The position numbers were made by a program, and so were the translations under genes. The notes under the pieces were generated by a model. The model did no database searches. It saw only the letters and a program-made list of their open reading frames with translations, and was not told the origin of the DNA. A stretch of DNA of 17,459 nt from Actinomycetota bacterium. GTDB lineage: Bacteria > Actinomycetota > Actinomycetes > S36-B12. Position 1 is the first letter of the stretch. Each line of letters begins with the position of its first letter. The stretch lies in assembly GCA_003456155.1 (NCBI GenBank), contig DMPC01000209.1:1-17459 (forward strand), written 5' to 3'. Shown here piece after piece: positions 1 to 7,640 of the stretch.

Positions 1-288
1 AACAAGGCCGAATCCCTCCTCGCCCTGGCGGGGACGAAGATCATCGGCTACCAGCCCGCCAAGGAGATCCCCCTAACCACCCGGGCCCTGAACCTCACCG
101 CCGCCGAGGCCCAGATCATCGCCACCGCGTCGCGCGGGGAGTTCCTCGTCAAACTGCAGACCATCCACGGCATGCGCTCCTACCGCCTCCAGGTGGACCT
201 CCACCCGTACGAACTGGAGTGGTGGGACACCACCGCCGGGATGAGCGCACCCGCCCGGGCGACCGCCCCCACCGGTGGGGCGACGTGA
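1..288 (+). CDS. VirB4/TraC-like conjugation ATPase, C-terminal end (partial)
   Basis: The reading frame is open from the first base and stops with TGA at 286-288, giving the last 95 residues of a longer protein. The stretch LNLTAAEAQIIATASRGEFLVKL, followed by a short beta-rich tail (RSYRLQVDLHP, then LEWW), resembles the end of VirB4-type ATPases of actinobacterial conjugative elements. In those proteins a helix reading L-L-T-x-A-E-A is followed by 'A.RG..L' and a beta hairpin. In the family, this protein powers assembly of the mating-pair channel at the inner face of the membrane. The ATPase motifs themselves lie outside the window, so the assignment depends on this tail and on the gene that follows, a coupling protein that starts inside this stop codon. 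Confidence in coding is high; confidence in the exact family is moderate. Confidence 0.62.
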   Translation, partial: NKAESLLALAGTKIIGYQPAKEIPLTTRALNLTAAEAQIIATASRGEFLVKLQTIHGMRSYRLQVDLHPYELEWWDTTAGMSAPARATAPTGGAT

Positions 289-2078
289 ACGCGCCGGGGT
301 CGCCGAACCCGGGCGCTTTCGTCATCGAGAAGACGATCGTCATCATCGTTGCGGCGGGGCTGGCACTGGTGGCCGCGATCCACGCCACCGGCTGGCTGCT
401 CGCCATCCTCACCGCACACCCCACCCCGCGGTTCACCCCCACCCGGGCCATCAGCGCTCTGGCCATGACCCCATACGTGCCCGGCGTCCCCGTGGCCGTT
501 CACGCCACAGCGCTGCTGCTCCTCGCCGCCGCGGTCACGCTCGTGATCGTGCGGGTGCAGCGGCACCGCCGCTACCGCAGGACCGCACCGAAGCATCGCG
601 CTGCCGGTTTCGACACCCGCGACGGCTGGGCCACCCGCGAGGCCGTCACCCGCGCCGCCTCATCGCGAGCACTCATGTCCCAGGCCCGCAATCTGCGACC
701 CACCCTGCACAGGCCGGCACCGACCGATGTCGGCTACTACCTAGGCACCTCCCGGCGGCAGGACGTGTGGGCGTCGGTGGAGCGCAGCATCCTCGTCGTC
801 GGACCCCCCGGCTCCGGCAAGGGACTGCACCTTGCCATCAACGCGATCCTCGACGCACCCGGCGCCGTCATCACCACCTCCACCAAGCCCGACAACATCA
901 AGGCCACCCTCACCGCACGTGCGGCGATCGGACCCGTCGGGGTGTTCGACCCGCAGGGCATGCTCGGCGCCGGCTTCGCCCACCAGGTGGCGTGGGATGC
1001 GATCGCCGGCTGCGAGGACCCCATCCGGGCCGCCACCCGTGCCGAAGCACTCGCCGCCAACACTGGCATCACGGCCAGCGGGGAGAACGCCGTGTGGCGG
1101 GGGCACGCCAAGACCATCATCGAAGCCGTCCTCCACGCCGCTGCCCTTAATGGCAACGACATCGACACCGCCTACCGGTGGATGCAGTCCCCGCACGCCA
1201 TGGACATCGCCCTGGCGATCTTGGAGAACCACCCTGATGCCTGCCTCACCTGGGACTCCCGCCTGCGCGGGCTCATTCACAACCCCGACCCGCGGTTCGT
1301 CGGATCCGTCATGAGCGTCGTGTCCTCCGCCATCACGCCCTTGTCCCTTCCGACGGTCCGCGCCGCCCTCACCCCCACGCCACAGCGGCCGGCGATCTCC
1401 GCGGAGTCGCTGCTGCGCGACCACGGCACGCTCTACTGCCTGGCCACCGACCGCGGCGCCGCCGCATCCGCCGGATTCGTATCCGCCCTCATCGAGGACG
1501 TCGCCTACACCGCCCGCGTCACCGCCGCACGGTCCCCGGGGGGCCGGATGGACCCGCCCGTGCTGTTCCTGCTCGACGAGTGCGCCAACGTCGCCCCCAT
1601 CCCCTCCCTGCCCAGCCTCCTGGCCGACGGCCGCGGGCAGAACCTCACCGTCATCCCCGTGTTCCAGACCCTCGCCCAGGTCCGCTCCCGCTACGGACCC
1701 GAGGATGCCTCCACCGTCTTCTCCGCGTCCCAGGTCAAGCTGATCCTCGGCGGCGCCGACGACGCCGACGACTGCCGCGACCTGTCCGCCCTCATCGGGG
1801 AACGCGACGACTGGTACGCCACAAGCAGCCACTCCTCCCACGCCCTCGCGATCGACACCAAGGCCACCACGTCGACGTCGCTGCGCAAGGTCCCGATCCT
1901 TCCCCCCGACGCCATCCGCTCCATCCCGTTCGGCTCCGCCGTCATGCTCCTGTCCCAGGCCGACCCCATCCCGCTGCGCATGCGCCCCTGGACCGCACGC
2001 CCCGACGCCGCCCGCATCGCCGCCCAGCAGCGCGACGTCGAGGCCCAGCTGCTCGCCACCCTCACGGACACCCCATGA
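285..2078 (+). CDS. VirD4/TraG/TraD-type conjugative coupling protein
   Basis: This 597-residue protein is the ATPase that brings the relaxase-DNA complex to the secretion channel. Two hydrophobic spans lie near the N-terminus (about residues 17-43 and 66-89), followed by a basic stretch, as expected for an inner-membrane anchor. The Walker A motif GPPGSGKG is at about 173-180. The Walker B motif LLDE is at about 429-432, followed by LPSLLADGRGQNLTVIPVFQ, a segment typical of TraG/VirD4 and 'TraM recognition' domains. I chose GTG at 285 because it overlaps the upstream stop (GTGA). The frame also has an ATG at 219, but that start would overlap the VirB4-like gene by 70 bases. Its stop at 2076-2078 lies just before the next small gene. 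The all-alpha domain expected between the Walker motifs is present by length. Confidence 0.9.
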   Translation: MNAPGSPNPGAFVIEKTIVIIVAAGLALVAAIHATGWLLAILTAHPTPRFTPTRAISALAMTPYVPGVPVAVHATALLLLAAAVTLVIVRVQRHRRYRRTAPKHRAAGFDTRDGWATREAVTRAASSRALMSQARNLRPTLHRPAPTDVGYYLGTSRRQDVWASVERSILVVGPPGSGKGLHLAINAILDAPGAVITTSTKPDNIKATLTARAAIGPVGVFDPQGMLGAGFAHQVAWDAIAGCEDPIRAATRAEALAANTGITASGENAVWRGHAKTIIEAVLHAAALNGNDIDTAYRWMQSPHAMDIALAILENHPDACLTWDSRLRGLIHNPDPRFVGSVMSVVSSAITPLSLPTVRAALTPTPQRPAISAESLLRDHGTLYCLATDRGAAASAGFVSALIEDVAYTARVTAARSPGGRMDPPVLFLLDECANVAPIPSLPSLLADGRGQNLTVIPVFQTLAQVRSRYGPEDASTVFSASQVKLILGGADDADDCRDLSALIGERDDWYATSSHSSHALAIDTKATTSTSLRKVPILPPDAIRSIPFGSAVMLLSQADPIPLRMRPWTARPDAARIAAQQRDVEAQLLATLTDTP

Positions 2079-2097
2079 CCCGCCCCACGAGCACGTC

Positions 2098-2256
2098 ATG
2101 AGGTGCCCGTCCGGCAAGCACAGTTACCGCACCGCCGCCGACACCCAGCGCGGCTGCCGCGACGGACACCGCCGCCCCTACCGGTGCCGCACCTGCGCCG
2201 CCTGGCACCTCGGCCGCGCCACGCCGTCTCCGATCGGTCACGAGGAGGGTTCCTGA
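2098..2256 (+). CDS. Small zinc-ribbon protein of conjugative elements (CPSGK...YRCxxC type)
   Basis: A 52-residue protein opens with MRCPSGKHSY and carries RPYRCRTCAAWHLG near its C-terminus. The layout is one N-terminal Cys, His/Cys residues in the middle, then CxxC and a W-H-L ending. It matches a small family often seen beside transfer genes of actinobacterial plasmids and integrated elements; the family resemblance is from memory. It probably binds one zinc ion, and its role is unknown. It starts 20 bases after the coupling-protein stop. Its own stop TGA (2254-2256) shares one base with the ATG of the next gene, and a strong GAGGAGG sequence inside its 3' end serves that gene. This tight packing supports a single operon. 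Confidence 0.75.
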   Translation: MRCPSGKHSYRTAADTQRGCRDGHRRPYRCRTCAAWHLGRATPSPIGHEEGS

Positions 2257-2753
2257 TGGCGGACTCCCGCATCGAGCACCAGACCACGCACTTCTCGCTC
2301 GGCCGGCACGCCCAGCAGGACCGCCGCACCAGCAGCGAGACCGACGCTCTCGCCCGCCCCGGCGAAGGCGACGCCACCCAAGCCGGCGGACCCGTGAACT
2401 GGCGCGGCATGACCGACGACGACTACGAGGACACCTTCGGCGCACTGTGCGACTTCCTCACCTGGGCCGTCCCCCACTGGGCATTCACCACCGAACAGTT
2501 CCCCTACGGGTGCTGGTGGCAGCACTCCGACATTACCGAGGAGATGACCGCCTGGTGGGGACTCTGGCAGGCCTACATCCGCAACCCCGCCGCCAACATC
2601 GCCGACCCCCTCGCCTTCCACGAACGCACCCACGCCCTGAAGCAGCGACTCTCCGAAACGTACCGAGGACGATGCCGACACGGTCACCAGCCAAGCGTGG
2701 ACGCGCCGACTCTCCTATGCCCATATTCGGAGCGCTTGACCGGATGTGATTGA
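2256..2753 (+). CDS. DUF4913-like conjugative-element protein
   Basis: A 165-residue soluble protein with no signal peptide or membrane span. The first 50 residues look disordered and polar. The core runs from YEDTFGALCDFLTWAVPHW through CWWQHSDITEEMTAWWGLW to a helical segment ending LSETYRGRC. A Trp-rich 'WW.H....E...W..W' core with a final 'RC.HGH' is what I recall of DUF4913 proteins, which are frequent in transfer regions of actinobacterial plasmids. No enzymatic motif is visible. The ATG at 2256 overlaps the previous stop and has the Shine-Dalgarno GAGGAGG at about 2242-2248, so the start is well supported. It is the last gene of the rightward transfer operon and converges on the leftward relaxase block. 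Confidence 0.65.
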   Translation: MADSRIEHQTTHFSLGRHAQQDRRTSSETDALARPGEGDATQAGGPVNWRGMTDDDYEDTFGALCDFLTWAVPHWAFTTEQFPYGCWWQHSDITEEMTAWWGLWQAYIRNPAANIADPLAFHERTHALKQRLSETYRGRCRHGHQPSVDAPTLLCPYSERLTGCD

Positions 2754-2801
2754 GGGATTTGAGCACGTACCTTCAAGCCGGTGCAAGTCCGCGTCGTGCG
2801 T

Positions 2802-2825
2802 CCGCCCGTCGAAGCCTTCGGGCGG
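2802..2825. terminator. Candidate terminator hairpin after the rightward transfer operon
   Basis: CCGCCCG (2802-2808) and CGGGCGG (2819-2825) form a perfect 7-bp GC stem with a 10-base loop, about 50 bases after the DUF4913-like stop. No T-run follows, which is common in GC-rich actinobacteria. The hairpin is seen directly; its role in termination is inferred from its position between convergent operons. Confidence 0.45.
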
Positions 2826-2859
2826 GTCAGGTGCCGTAGCGAGCGACCGCCCGCTACCT

Positions 2860-2880
2860 CGTTGCTGCGCGTTAGCAACG
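2860..2880. terminator. Candidate terminator hairpin after the TIR/zinc-ribbon cassette
   Basis: CGTTGCT (2860-2866) pairs perfectly with AGCAACG (2874-2880) around a 7-base loop. It lies one base beyond the leftward zinc-ribbon gene stop. A third, weaker stem, GTAGCG/CGCTAC (2836-2841 with 2852-2857), lies between this hairpin and the one at 2802-2825, so the 128-base gap between the convergent operons is densely structured. It probably acts as a terminator for leftward transcripts. Confidence 0.45.
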
Positions 2881-2881
2881 C

Positions 2882-3346
2882 TCACACTTCGTAAAGGCCA
2901 CCGCAAAGGAGACAGAAGAGGACTCCCATTCGCTCTTCGGGCACCTTGACTGGCTCGCTGGGGTGACACGGAGGCTCTGCGATGAGCATGTCATCGGGTT
3001 CCACGAGCGCATCGACCGTGTCTGAGTCAATTTCAAGACTCCGCGCGGTCTTGAACTCAATTGCGTCAATCCGCCCAAACGCGTCCCCAACTGCTTCCTG
3101 GATCATCCGTTCGATCTGGGGAGCGGCATACGACTGCATGAACTCCAGCTGCTCGCGCGTGAACCAAGAGTTTGTGTCCGCGGCCACTCCGCAAAGCGGG
3201 CAGAAGTACTGGTCCGGCGGAATGGCACTTGAATCATCATCGGTTATCAGCCACTTGAATTGCCCTTCGCACGAGGGACACTCACGCCGGAGGAAACCAT
3301 CGCTGTCGCACGGGAGAGGTACGGGGATGGAGATCTCTTCATCCAT
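2882..3346 (-). CDS. Double zinc-ribbon protein paired with the TIR-like gene
   Basis: A 154-residue protein with two Cys/His groups. The first is C23-x2-C26 and C49-x2-C52, within RRECPSC and YFCPLCG. The second is C127-H128 with C145-x2-C148, at the very C-terminus (FCLLCGGLYEV). Each group could form a zinc ribbon. The middle (about 62-115) is predicted helical and acidic. No catalytic motif is visible. Its ATG lies 3 bases after the TIR-like gene stop, so the two are almost certainly co-transcribed and probably act together. Zinc-ribbon partners can be nucleic-acid sensors or regulators, but here that is inference. The start is fixed by the short spacing; no better start exists upstream. 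Confidence 0.72.
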   Translation of the reverse strand: MDEEISIPVPLPCDSDGFLRRECPSCEGQFKWLITDDDSSAIPPDQYFCPLCGVAADTNSWFTREQLEFMQSYAAPQIERMIQEAVGDAFGRIDAIEFKTARSLEIDSDTVDALVEPDDMLIAEPPCHPSEPVKVPEERMGVLFCLLCGGLYEV

Positions 3347-3349
3347 GTT

Positions 3350-4252
3350 CTATCCGTTTACGTCCATGAATATCTCCTGAGTGAACGCCTCGCCGGCCCC
3401 GTTCCTGGCCGACACCGTGACGTCAAATGCGTCACGAGTCTCCGGCCCACCCATGAAGGCATTGCTGTTCTGGACGTCAACGGTTACAGACTTGCCCTGG
3501 CCCGGGATCTTCTCGATGTCGCCACCGGAGTAGAGCGACAGCGAAGCGTCGTCTGGAATGTCGATGTGCACCTCGTAGGCAGTCTCGGATCCCCGGTTGA
3601 TCACTTGAAGCTTCCCCAGACGACGGCTCCCCTTGTCCACGTACCGCAAGTCAAAGTCAATCGTCGGCCTCGTCGCCTTGACGCTCGGTACCCGACGCCC
3701 CAGCGGGGTCGCGTGTCCTGGAACGGGTGGTGGCGAGAAGTCGCCCGCGTTGTGCCAGCGCGTTCCCGTCGAATCGACTGCGCAGCCAGCCGTGCGAAGG
3801 CGGGTCGCTAGGGCCTGTCTCGCTGCCATGGTGTTATCAAGTCTCACTACATGGCGACCGGCGACGTCACTGAACGGCCGGACGGGTCCAACCTCGACGA
3901 GTATCGTCCGGCGCGGATCACGACCAATCGCCATTCCTGCTTCAAATAGAACGTTCGGACGCGCCTGAGGGGCGGCTCGCGTCTCAGGATCGTCCGGTCC
4001 GTCCGCATGAGCGTCGATTAGGTAAGCAATCTCATCCGGCGAGAACAGCACAACGACAGCAGCGGCGTTGTCAAAGGCCGCATCCAGCACCTCGCCGACG
4101 TAGGGGGAACCATTGCCGGTGAGTTCCACGGCCTTCAGCCATTCAAGCGGGGCAAGATCGAGGCTTCTGAGGAAGTCGAACATCGAGTCGCGGAGCTGGG
4201 CGTTGCGACCGTGGACAACGAAGACCGTTCGGCTACTCCCCGTCGAAGTCAT
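3350..4252 (-). CDS. TIR-like (PF10137-type) nucleotide-binding protein with C-terminal beta-rich domain
   Basis: A 300-residue protein. Residues about 8-160 match the predicted nucleotide-binding TIR-like family: RTVFVVHGRN at the start, GSPYVGEVLDAAF, then AAAVVVLFSPDE, then the hallmark ARPNVLFEAGMAIG, then RPFSDVAGRHVVRLDN. The Glu of LFEAG (about residue 104) is the candidate catalytic residue for NAD cleavage, the activity shown for related bacterial TIR effectors. Residues about 195-300 form a separate domain rich in alternating hydrophobic residues (GKLQVINRGS, YEVHIDIPDD), probably an immunoglobulin-like sandwich that senses or binds a partner. I chose ATG 4252 over GTG 4276 because family members begin close to 'VFVVHGRN'. 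It lies 121 bases after the relaxase stop on the same strand. A role in anti-phage defence is inferred from family and partner. Confidence 0.78.
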   Translation of the reverse strand: MTSTGSSRTVFVVHGRNAQLRDSMFDFLRSLDLAPLEWLKAVELTGNGSPYVGEVLDAAFDNAAAVVVLFSPDEIAYLIDAHADGPDDPETRAAPQARPNVLFEAGMAIGRDPRRTILVEVGPVRPFSDVAGRHVVRLDNTMAARQALATRLRTAGCAVDSTGTRWHNAGDFSPPPVPGHATPLGRRVPSVKATRPTIDFDLRYVDKGSRRLGKLQVINRGSETAYEVHIDIPDDASLSLYSGGDIEKIPGQGKSVTVDVQNSNAFMGGPETRDAFDVTVSARNGAGEAFTQEIFMDVNG

Positions 4253-4334
4253 GCGTACCCCGTTCCGCCAGGGCACGAATGCCCGCCCGTCGCGACTTTG
4301 ACACTACCGTCCGAGGCAGACAGGGGGCAGCCAT
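4233..4334 (-). CDS. Possible 33-residue leader ORF before the TIR-like gene
   Basis: Directly after the relaxase gene, AGGAGG is followed 3 bases later by ATG at 4334. This opens a 33-codon frame beginning MAAPCLPRTV and ending HDFDGE with TAG. It overlaps the first 20 bases of the TIR-like gene in another frame. The Shine-Dalgarno is perfect but close to the ATG. The peptide matches no family I know. It could be a leader that couples translation to the TIR-like gene, or a chance ORF. Confidence 0.25.
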   Translation of the reverse strand: MAAPCLPRTVVSKSRRAGIRALAERGTHDFDGE

Positions 4335-4373
4335 GCGCCTCCTGAGGGGTGCGGTCAGATTGCCGCTCCGCTC

Positions 4374-7300
4374 TCACGACGATTCCAAAGTCAGTGCGGT
4401 CCGTCTCGGCACGTAAGGCAGCGGGGTAGCGGTGACGTCGTGAGCGAGCGCGCTGGTGTCGAAGCCTCGGGCTTCGATGGCTGCGGCGGCTTTGGCGATG
4501 ACGGCATCCCGTCGGACCTCGGGGCTCGCGGTGAGGAGGTGCTCGAGTTCGGCGCCTTCGGCGATGTCGGCGATGTTGACAACGGCGAGGACGTCGTTGC
4601 GGTGGCGGGTGAGCGCGACGTACGAGCTGGACAGGTCGCGTTCGGGTCCGAAGTCGATGACGAGGGAGTCGACGGTCTGGCCTTGCAGCTTGTGGGTGGT
4701 CATGGCGTAACCGTGGCGTGCGTGGGTGACGGCCTGGCCGGCGGTCAGGTGTTCGGCGTGTTCGCCGGCGTCGTCCCAGTAGGCGATGTCAACCCCCGAG
4801 TCGCTGACGGCGGTGACGAGGGCACGGGTCCCGTTCGCGAGCGAGGACCGAGCCCGCCGGTGGATGTTGGTGGTGATGAGGATCTGGTCGCCTTCGGCGT
4901 ACGCCACGGTCCTGCCCGTGGCGGTGTATGGGTGGTCGGGGCCGGTGATCCAGCCGCGCTGGCGGGCCTCGCGCCGTGCGAGGCTGTTGAGGATGTCGAC
5001 CTGGTCGTTGCGGTCCGATTCCAGCCCCGTCCCCTGCACGCGGTCGCGTGTGGTGGGCGCCTGCGCGGCGCGCTCGGCCCACGCTGAGATGAGGATCTGC
5101 TCGGCGTGGGTCTGGCTGGTGGCGACCACCAGCTGGCCGGCGTCGGCCAATAGGAGCAGGGCTTCCTCGGCGTTGCCGTCGCGCAGGAACGCGGCGCATT
5201 CGCGTCCGATGTCGGTCTGCTGGCGCAGGTTCTCGACCAGTTCGGCGCCGGGTCGGGCCGTATGGAGTCGGCCGAAGGGGCCGGAGGCGTCGACGGACTG
5301 AAGCTGCTGGGGGTCGCCGATCATGGTGACGGTGATGTCGTGCTCCGCGGTCCATTCCAAGACGGTGGCGAGGTCCTTGGCTCCGATCATGGAGGCCTCG
5401 TCGATGACGAGGTGGTCCATGGAGGGGATCGCGTAGCTGCGCCGGATCGCGTCTGCGCGGTGCCGGTCGCGGGGGTAGCGGGAGCGGGCGAGGCGGTCGG
5501 CTTCGGCGCGCAGTGGGTGCTGGGGGTTGCGGGCGAAGTCGATGCGGGTCGTCAGCCAGGTCACGGTGCCGGCCTGGACGCGGGCGGCGTCGCGCATGGC
5601 CTGCGCGGCGATCGCGGCAACGCAGATCCCGAACACGTTCTGCCCGGCCAGACCGAGGGCGACGCGGGCGGCGTCGATGGCGGTCGTCTTCCCCGATCCC
5701 GCGGCGCCGACGACGGTGGACACCCGGTCGGGGCCGGTGGTCATCTGCCGGAACAGGGCCTCCTGCCCGGCAGTGAACACCCGACCAGAGGCTTCGCAGC
5801 CGGAGTCCGTCCGGTACCTCGCGAGGCCGTCGTCGGCCTGCGCTTGCGTGATGCGGTGGGTGTTCGCGTCGACCCCCGCGGCGAACGCCGCGAACACGCG
5901 TTCCTCGGCCGCGGCGACAGCGTTGGACGCCCATTGCAGGGTGCCGACGCGACCGCGGGCGCGGGTGGCGCCGACGGTGAACGCGCGCCGCTTCACGGTG
6001 CGCGCCAGGTCGACGAGTCGTTCGTCGTCCCAGGTGTGGGGGGTGAAGTAGCGCAGGGCGGCTTCGAGGCGGGCGGAGATCTCGGCGGGCTTGTGCTCGC
6101 ATACGACCTCCTCGATCGTGCGGCCCCACAGGTCGTCATCCCATCGGTCGGGCTGGTCGGCGGGGTCGAACGGCGCCAGCGCGAACGCCGCCGCCAGATC
6201 AAGTCCGGCGGCGGTGGCGCGGGTGTGCATGCGGTCGCGGATCTGGCCCCAGGTGAGGACGGCGTCGTCCTTGCGGCCGGTGACGTGCCGCTTGGCGCGG
6301 TTGTCGATCAGCTGGGCGGCGCGGTGGCTCATCGACAGCGGCAGTCCCGCAGAGAGTGCGAGCTTCTCGGCCTGCACGGCGGCGTGCCCTTGGGAGTGGA
6401 ACGCGAGGATGTCGGGGTCGGCGCCGGTGACCTCCCACTGGCGGGTGCGGTGGTCCATCTCCCACGATCTGACCAGTCCCCGTTCGATGGACAGGGCCCG
6501 TAGGCGTCGTTCGAATTGTGCTTGCAGCCACCAGGAGTGGTTCATCAGGTCGGTACCGCCGGTGGCGATGCCGCGTTCCTTCCCGTCGATGCACAGGACC
6601 CGGTTGGGGATCATGACGTGGCCGTGCAGGTGCGGGTCGCCGGCGCGTGAGTGTGCCTCGACGGACACGGTGGCGGCGTAGCCGAGGCCGCGGATCGCGG
6701 TCGCGGACTGCCCGCCGCCCTCGTGTCCGGTGCGGCCGTGGGCGACGCGCCGCATCAGCTCGTCGACGGCATCCTTGCTGGCGTCGCGGACCAGTTCGAG
6801 CCACTTCTCGCGGGTGTCCTCGGGTGCGAGGAGGGCAGCGACGGACAGCGACTTCGGGCAGGTGAGGGTCATCTCGAATCCCGCGACCCCGGACTCGATC
6901 ATGATCTTGGCGTCTGCGGCGACCGCCGCCCACACCGTAGCGCCGAGGGCCTCGTCATCCAGGCTCAGGTCGAACTCCGGGCCGCTCCCTCGCCCGGCCT
7001 GGTCGCTCTGCTGGCGGCGCTGGAGTAATCCGAGCCGACGATGCACCTCGTTCCGGTCGATCCGGAGCGCCGGCGGATCCACCTCCTGCCGGGCGGCGGC
7101 GGCCTTGTCGTGAGTCACCCACGCGTGCTCATTCGACTTGAGGAGATCCTTGGCCGTGGAGAAGACGACGGTGCCGCGTAGCCGGTTGCCGGCCTTCGCG
7201 AGGGCGCCCATCTGGGCCGCCAGGTCACGACCCGAGTGGACGGTCAAAGGGTCGATTCCGGCGGAGGCGCAGGCTTCGGAGATGACCGACCAGAGGGGCC

Positions 7301-7640
7301 AAGCGGCGATGCGGGCGTGTGGGTTGCGGCGCATTCGCCTGTTCACGTGCCCGCCCGTGCGCCGGTCGATGCCGAACATCGCGTCGCGCACGATCGCCCC
7401 GTCAGTGGCGGTGACGCGATCCCCGGGTCGGTAGTGCAGGAGTTCCGCGGTGGGCCCTGCGCCGAGGAACCAGACGGCTCGCGAGTCGGTCCTGGTATCG
7501 CCGAGGCGGTAGTCGACCTGCATCTCGATCACCTGCTGCGACAGCGAGGTCTGGGGGCGGATTCCGCCGAGCCGGTAGCCGACCTGGATGGCGAGATTCG
7601 TCCCGTGGAACAGTCGATCGAGGTGCCCGCTACGCGGCAT
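4374..7640 (-). CDS. MobF (TrwC/TraI) relaxase-helicase
   Basis: A 1088-residue protein. The relaxase half has the HUH metal-binding motif in DPHLHGHV (His at about 337, 339 and 341). The helicase half is SF1/RecD-like: Walker A GAAGSGKT (about 645-652), Walker B LVIDEAS (about 744-750), GDPQQLQSVD (775-784), HGYAMTTHKLQGQTVD (976-991) and YVALTRHR (1007-1014). It would nick oriT, stay covalently bound to the strand and unwind it for transfer. The N-terminus (VDYRLGDTRT, then VWFLGAG) is of an actinobacterial type, and the catalytic Tyr is probably among the Tyr residues in the first 70 positions. The frame extends to an ATG at 7952. I chose ATG 7640 because the extra 104 codons have A-rich third positions, no Shine-Dalgarno and low complexity, and another gene occupies that DNA. 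Confidence 0.9.
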   Translation of the reverse strand: MPRSGHLDRLFHGTNLAIQVGYRLGGIRPQTSLSQQVIEMQVDYRLGDTRTDSRAVWFLGAGPTAELLHYRPGDRVTATDGAIVRDAMFGIDRRTGGHVNRRMRRNPHARIAAWPLWSVISEACASAGIDPLTVHSGRDLAAQMGALAKAGNRLRGTVVFSTAKDLLKSNEHAWVTHDKAAAARQEVDPPALRIDRNEVHRRLGLLQRRQQSDQAGRGSGPEFDLSLDDEALGATVWAAVAADAKIMIESGVAGFEMTLTCPKSLSVAALLAPEDTREKWLELVRDASKDAVDELMRRVAHGRTGHEGGGQSATAIRGLGYAATVSVEAHSRAGDPHLHGHVMIPNRVLCIDGKERGIATGGTDLMNHSWWLQAQFERRLRALSIERGLVRSWEMDHRTRQWEVTGADPDILAFHSQGHAAVQAEKLALSAGLPLSMSHRAAQLIDNRAKRHVTGRKDDAVLTWGQIRDRMHTRATAAGLDLAAAFALAPFDPADQPDRWDDDLWGRTIEEVVCEHKPAEISARLEAALRYFTPHTWDDERLVDLARTVKRRAFTVGATRARGRVGTLQWASNAVAAAEERVFAAFAAGVDANTHRITQAQADDGLARYRTDSGCEASGRVFTAGQEALFRQMTTGPDRVSTVVGAAGSGKTTAIDAARVALGLAGQNVFGICVAAIAAQAMRDAARVQAGTVTWLTTRIDFARNPQHPLRAEADRLARSRYPRDRHRADAIRRSYAIPSMDHLVIDEASMIGAKDLATVLEWTAEHDITVTMIGDPQQLQSVDASGPFGRLHTARPGAELVENLRQQTDIGRECAAFLRDGNAEEALLLLADAGQLVVATSQTHAEQILISAWAERAAQAPTTRDRVQGTGLESDRNDQVDILNSLARREARQRGWITGPDHPYTATGRTVAYAEGDQILITTNIHRRARSSLANGTRALVTAVSDSGVDIAYWDDAGEHAEHLTAGQAVTHARHGYAMTTHKLQGQTVDSLVIDFGPERDLSSSYVALTRHRNDVLAVVNIADIAEGAELEHLLTASPEVRRDAVIAKAAAAIEARGFDTSALAHDVTATPLPYVPRRTALTLESS

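Noticed and set aside
219..284. ATG start at 219 for the coupling protein
   Set aside because: It would overlap the VirB4-like gene by 70 bases and add 22 residues with no family likeness. GTG 285 overlaps the upstream stop in the usual GTGA manner.
741..2117. Long minus-strand frame opposite the coupling protein, and similar frames opposite other genes
   Set aside because: Glycine- and arginine-rich shadow translations are expected in GC-rich DNA. The opposite strand carries clear family motifs.
2770..2800. Sequence like the GCCGGTGCAAGTCC core of cobalamin riboswitches
   Set aside because: The required B12-box (GCCACTG) and the pairing arms are missing, and no cobalamin gene follows.
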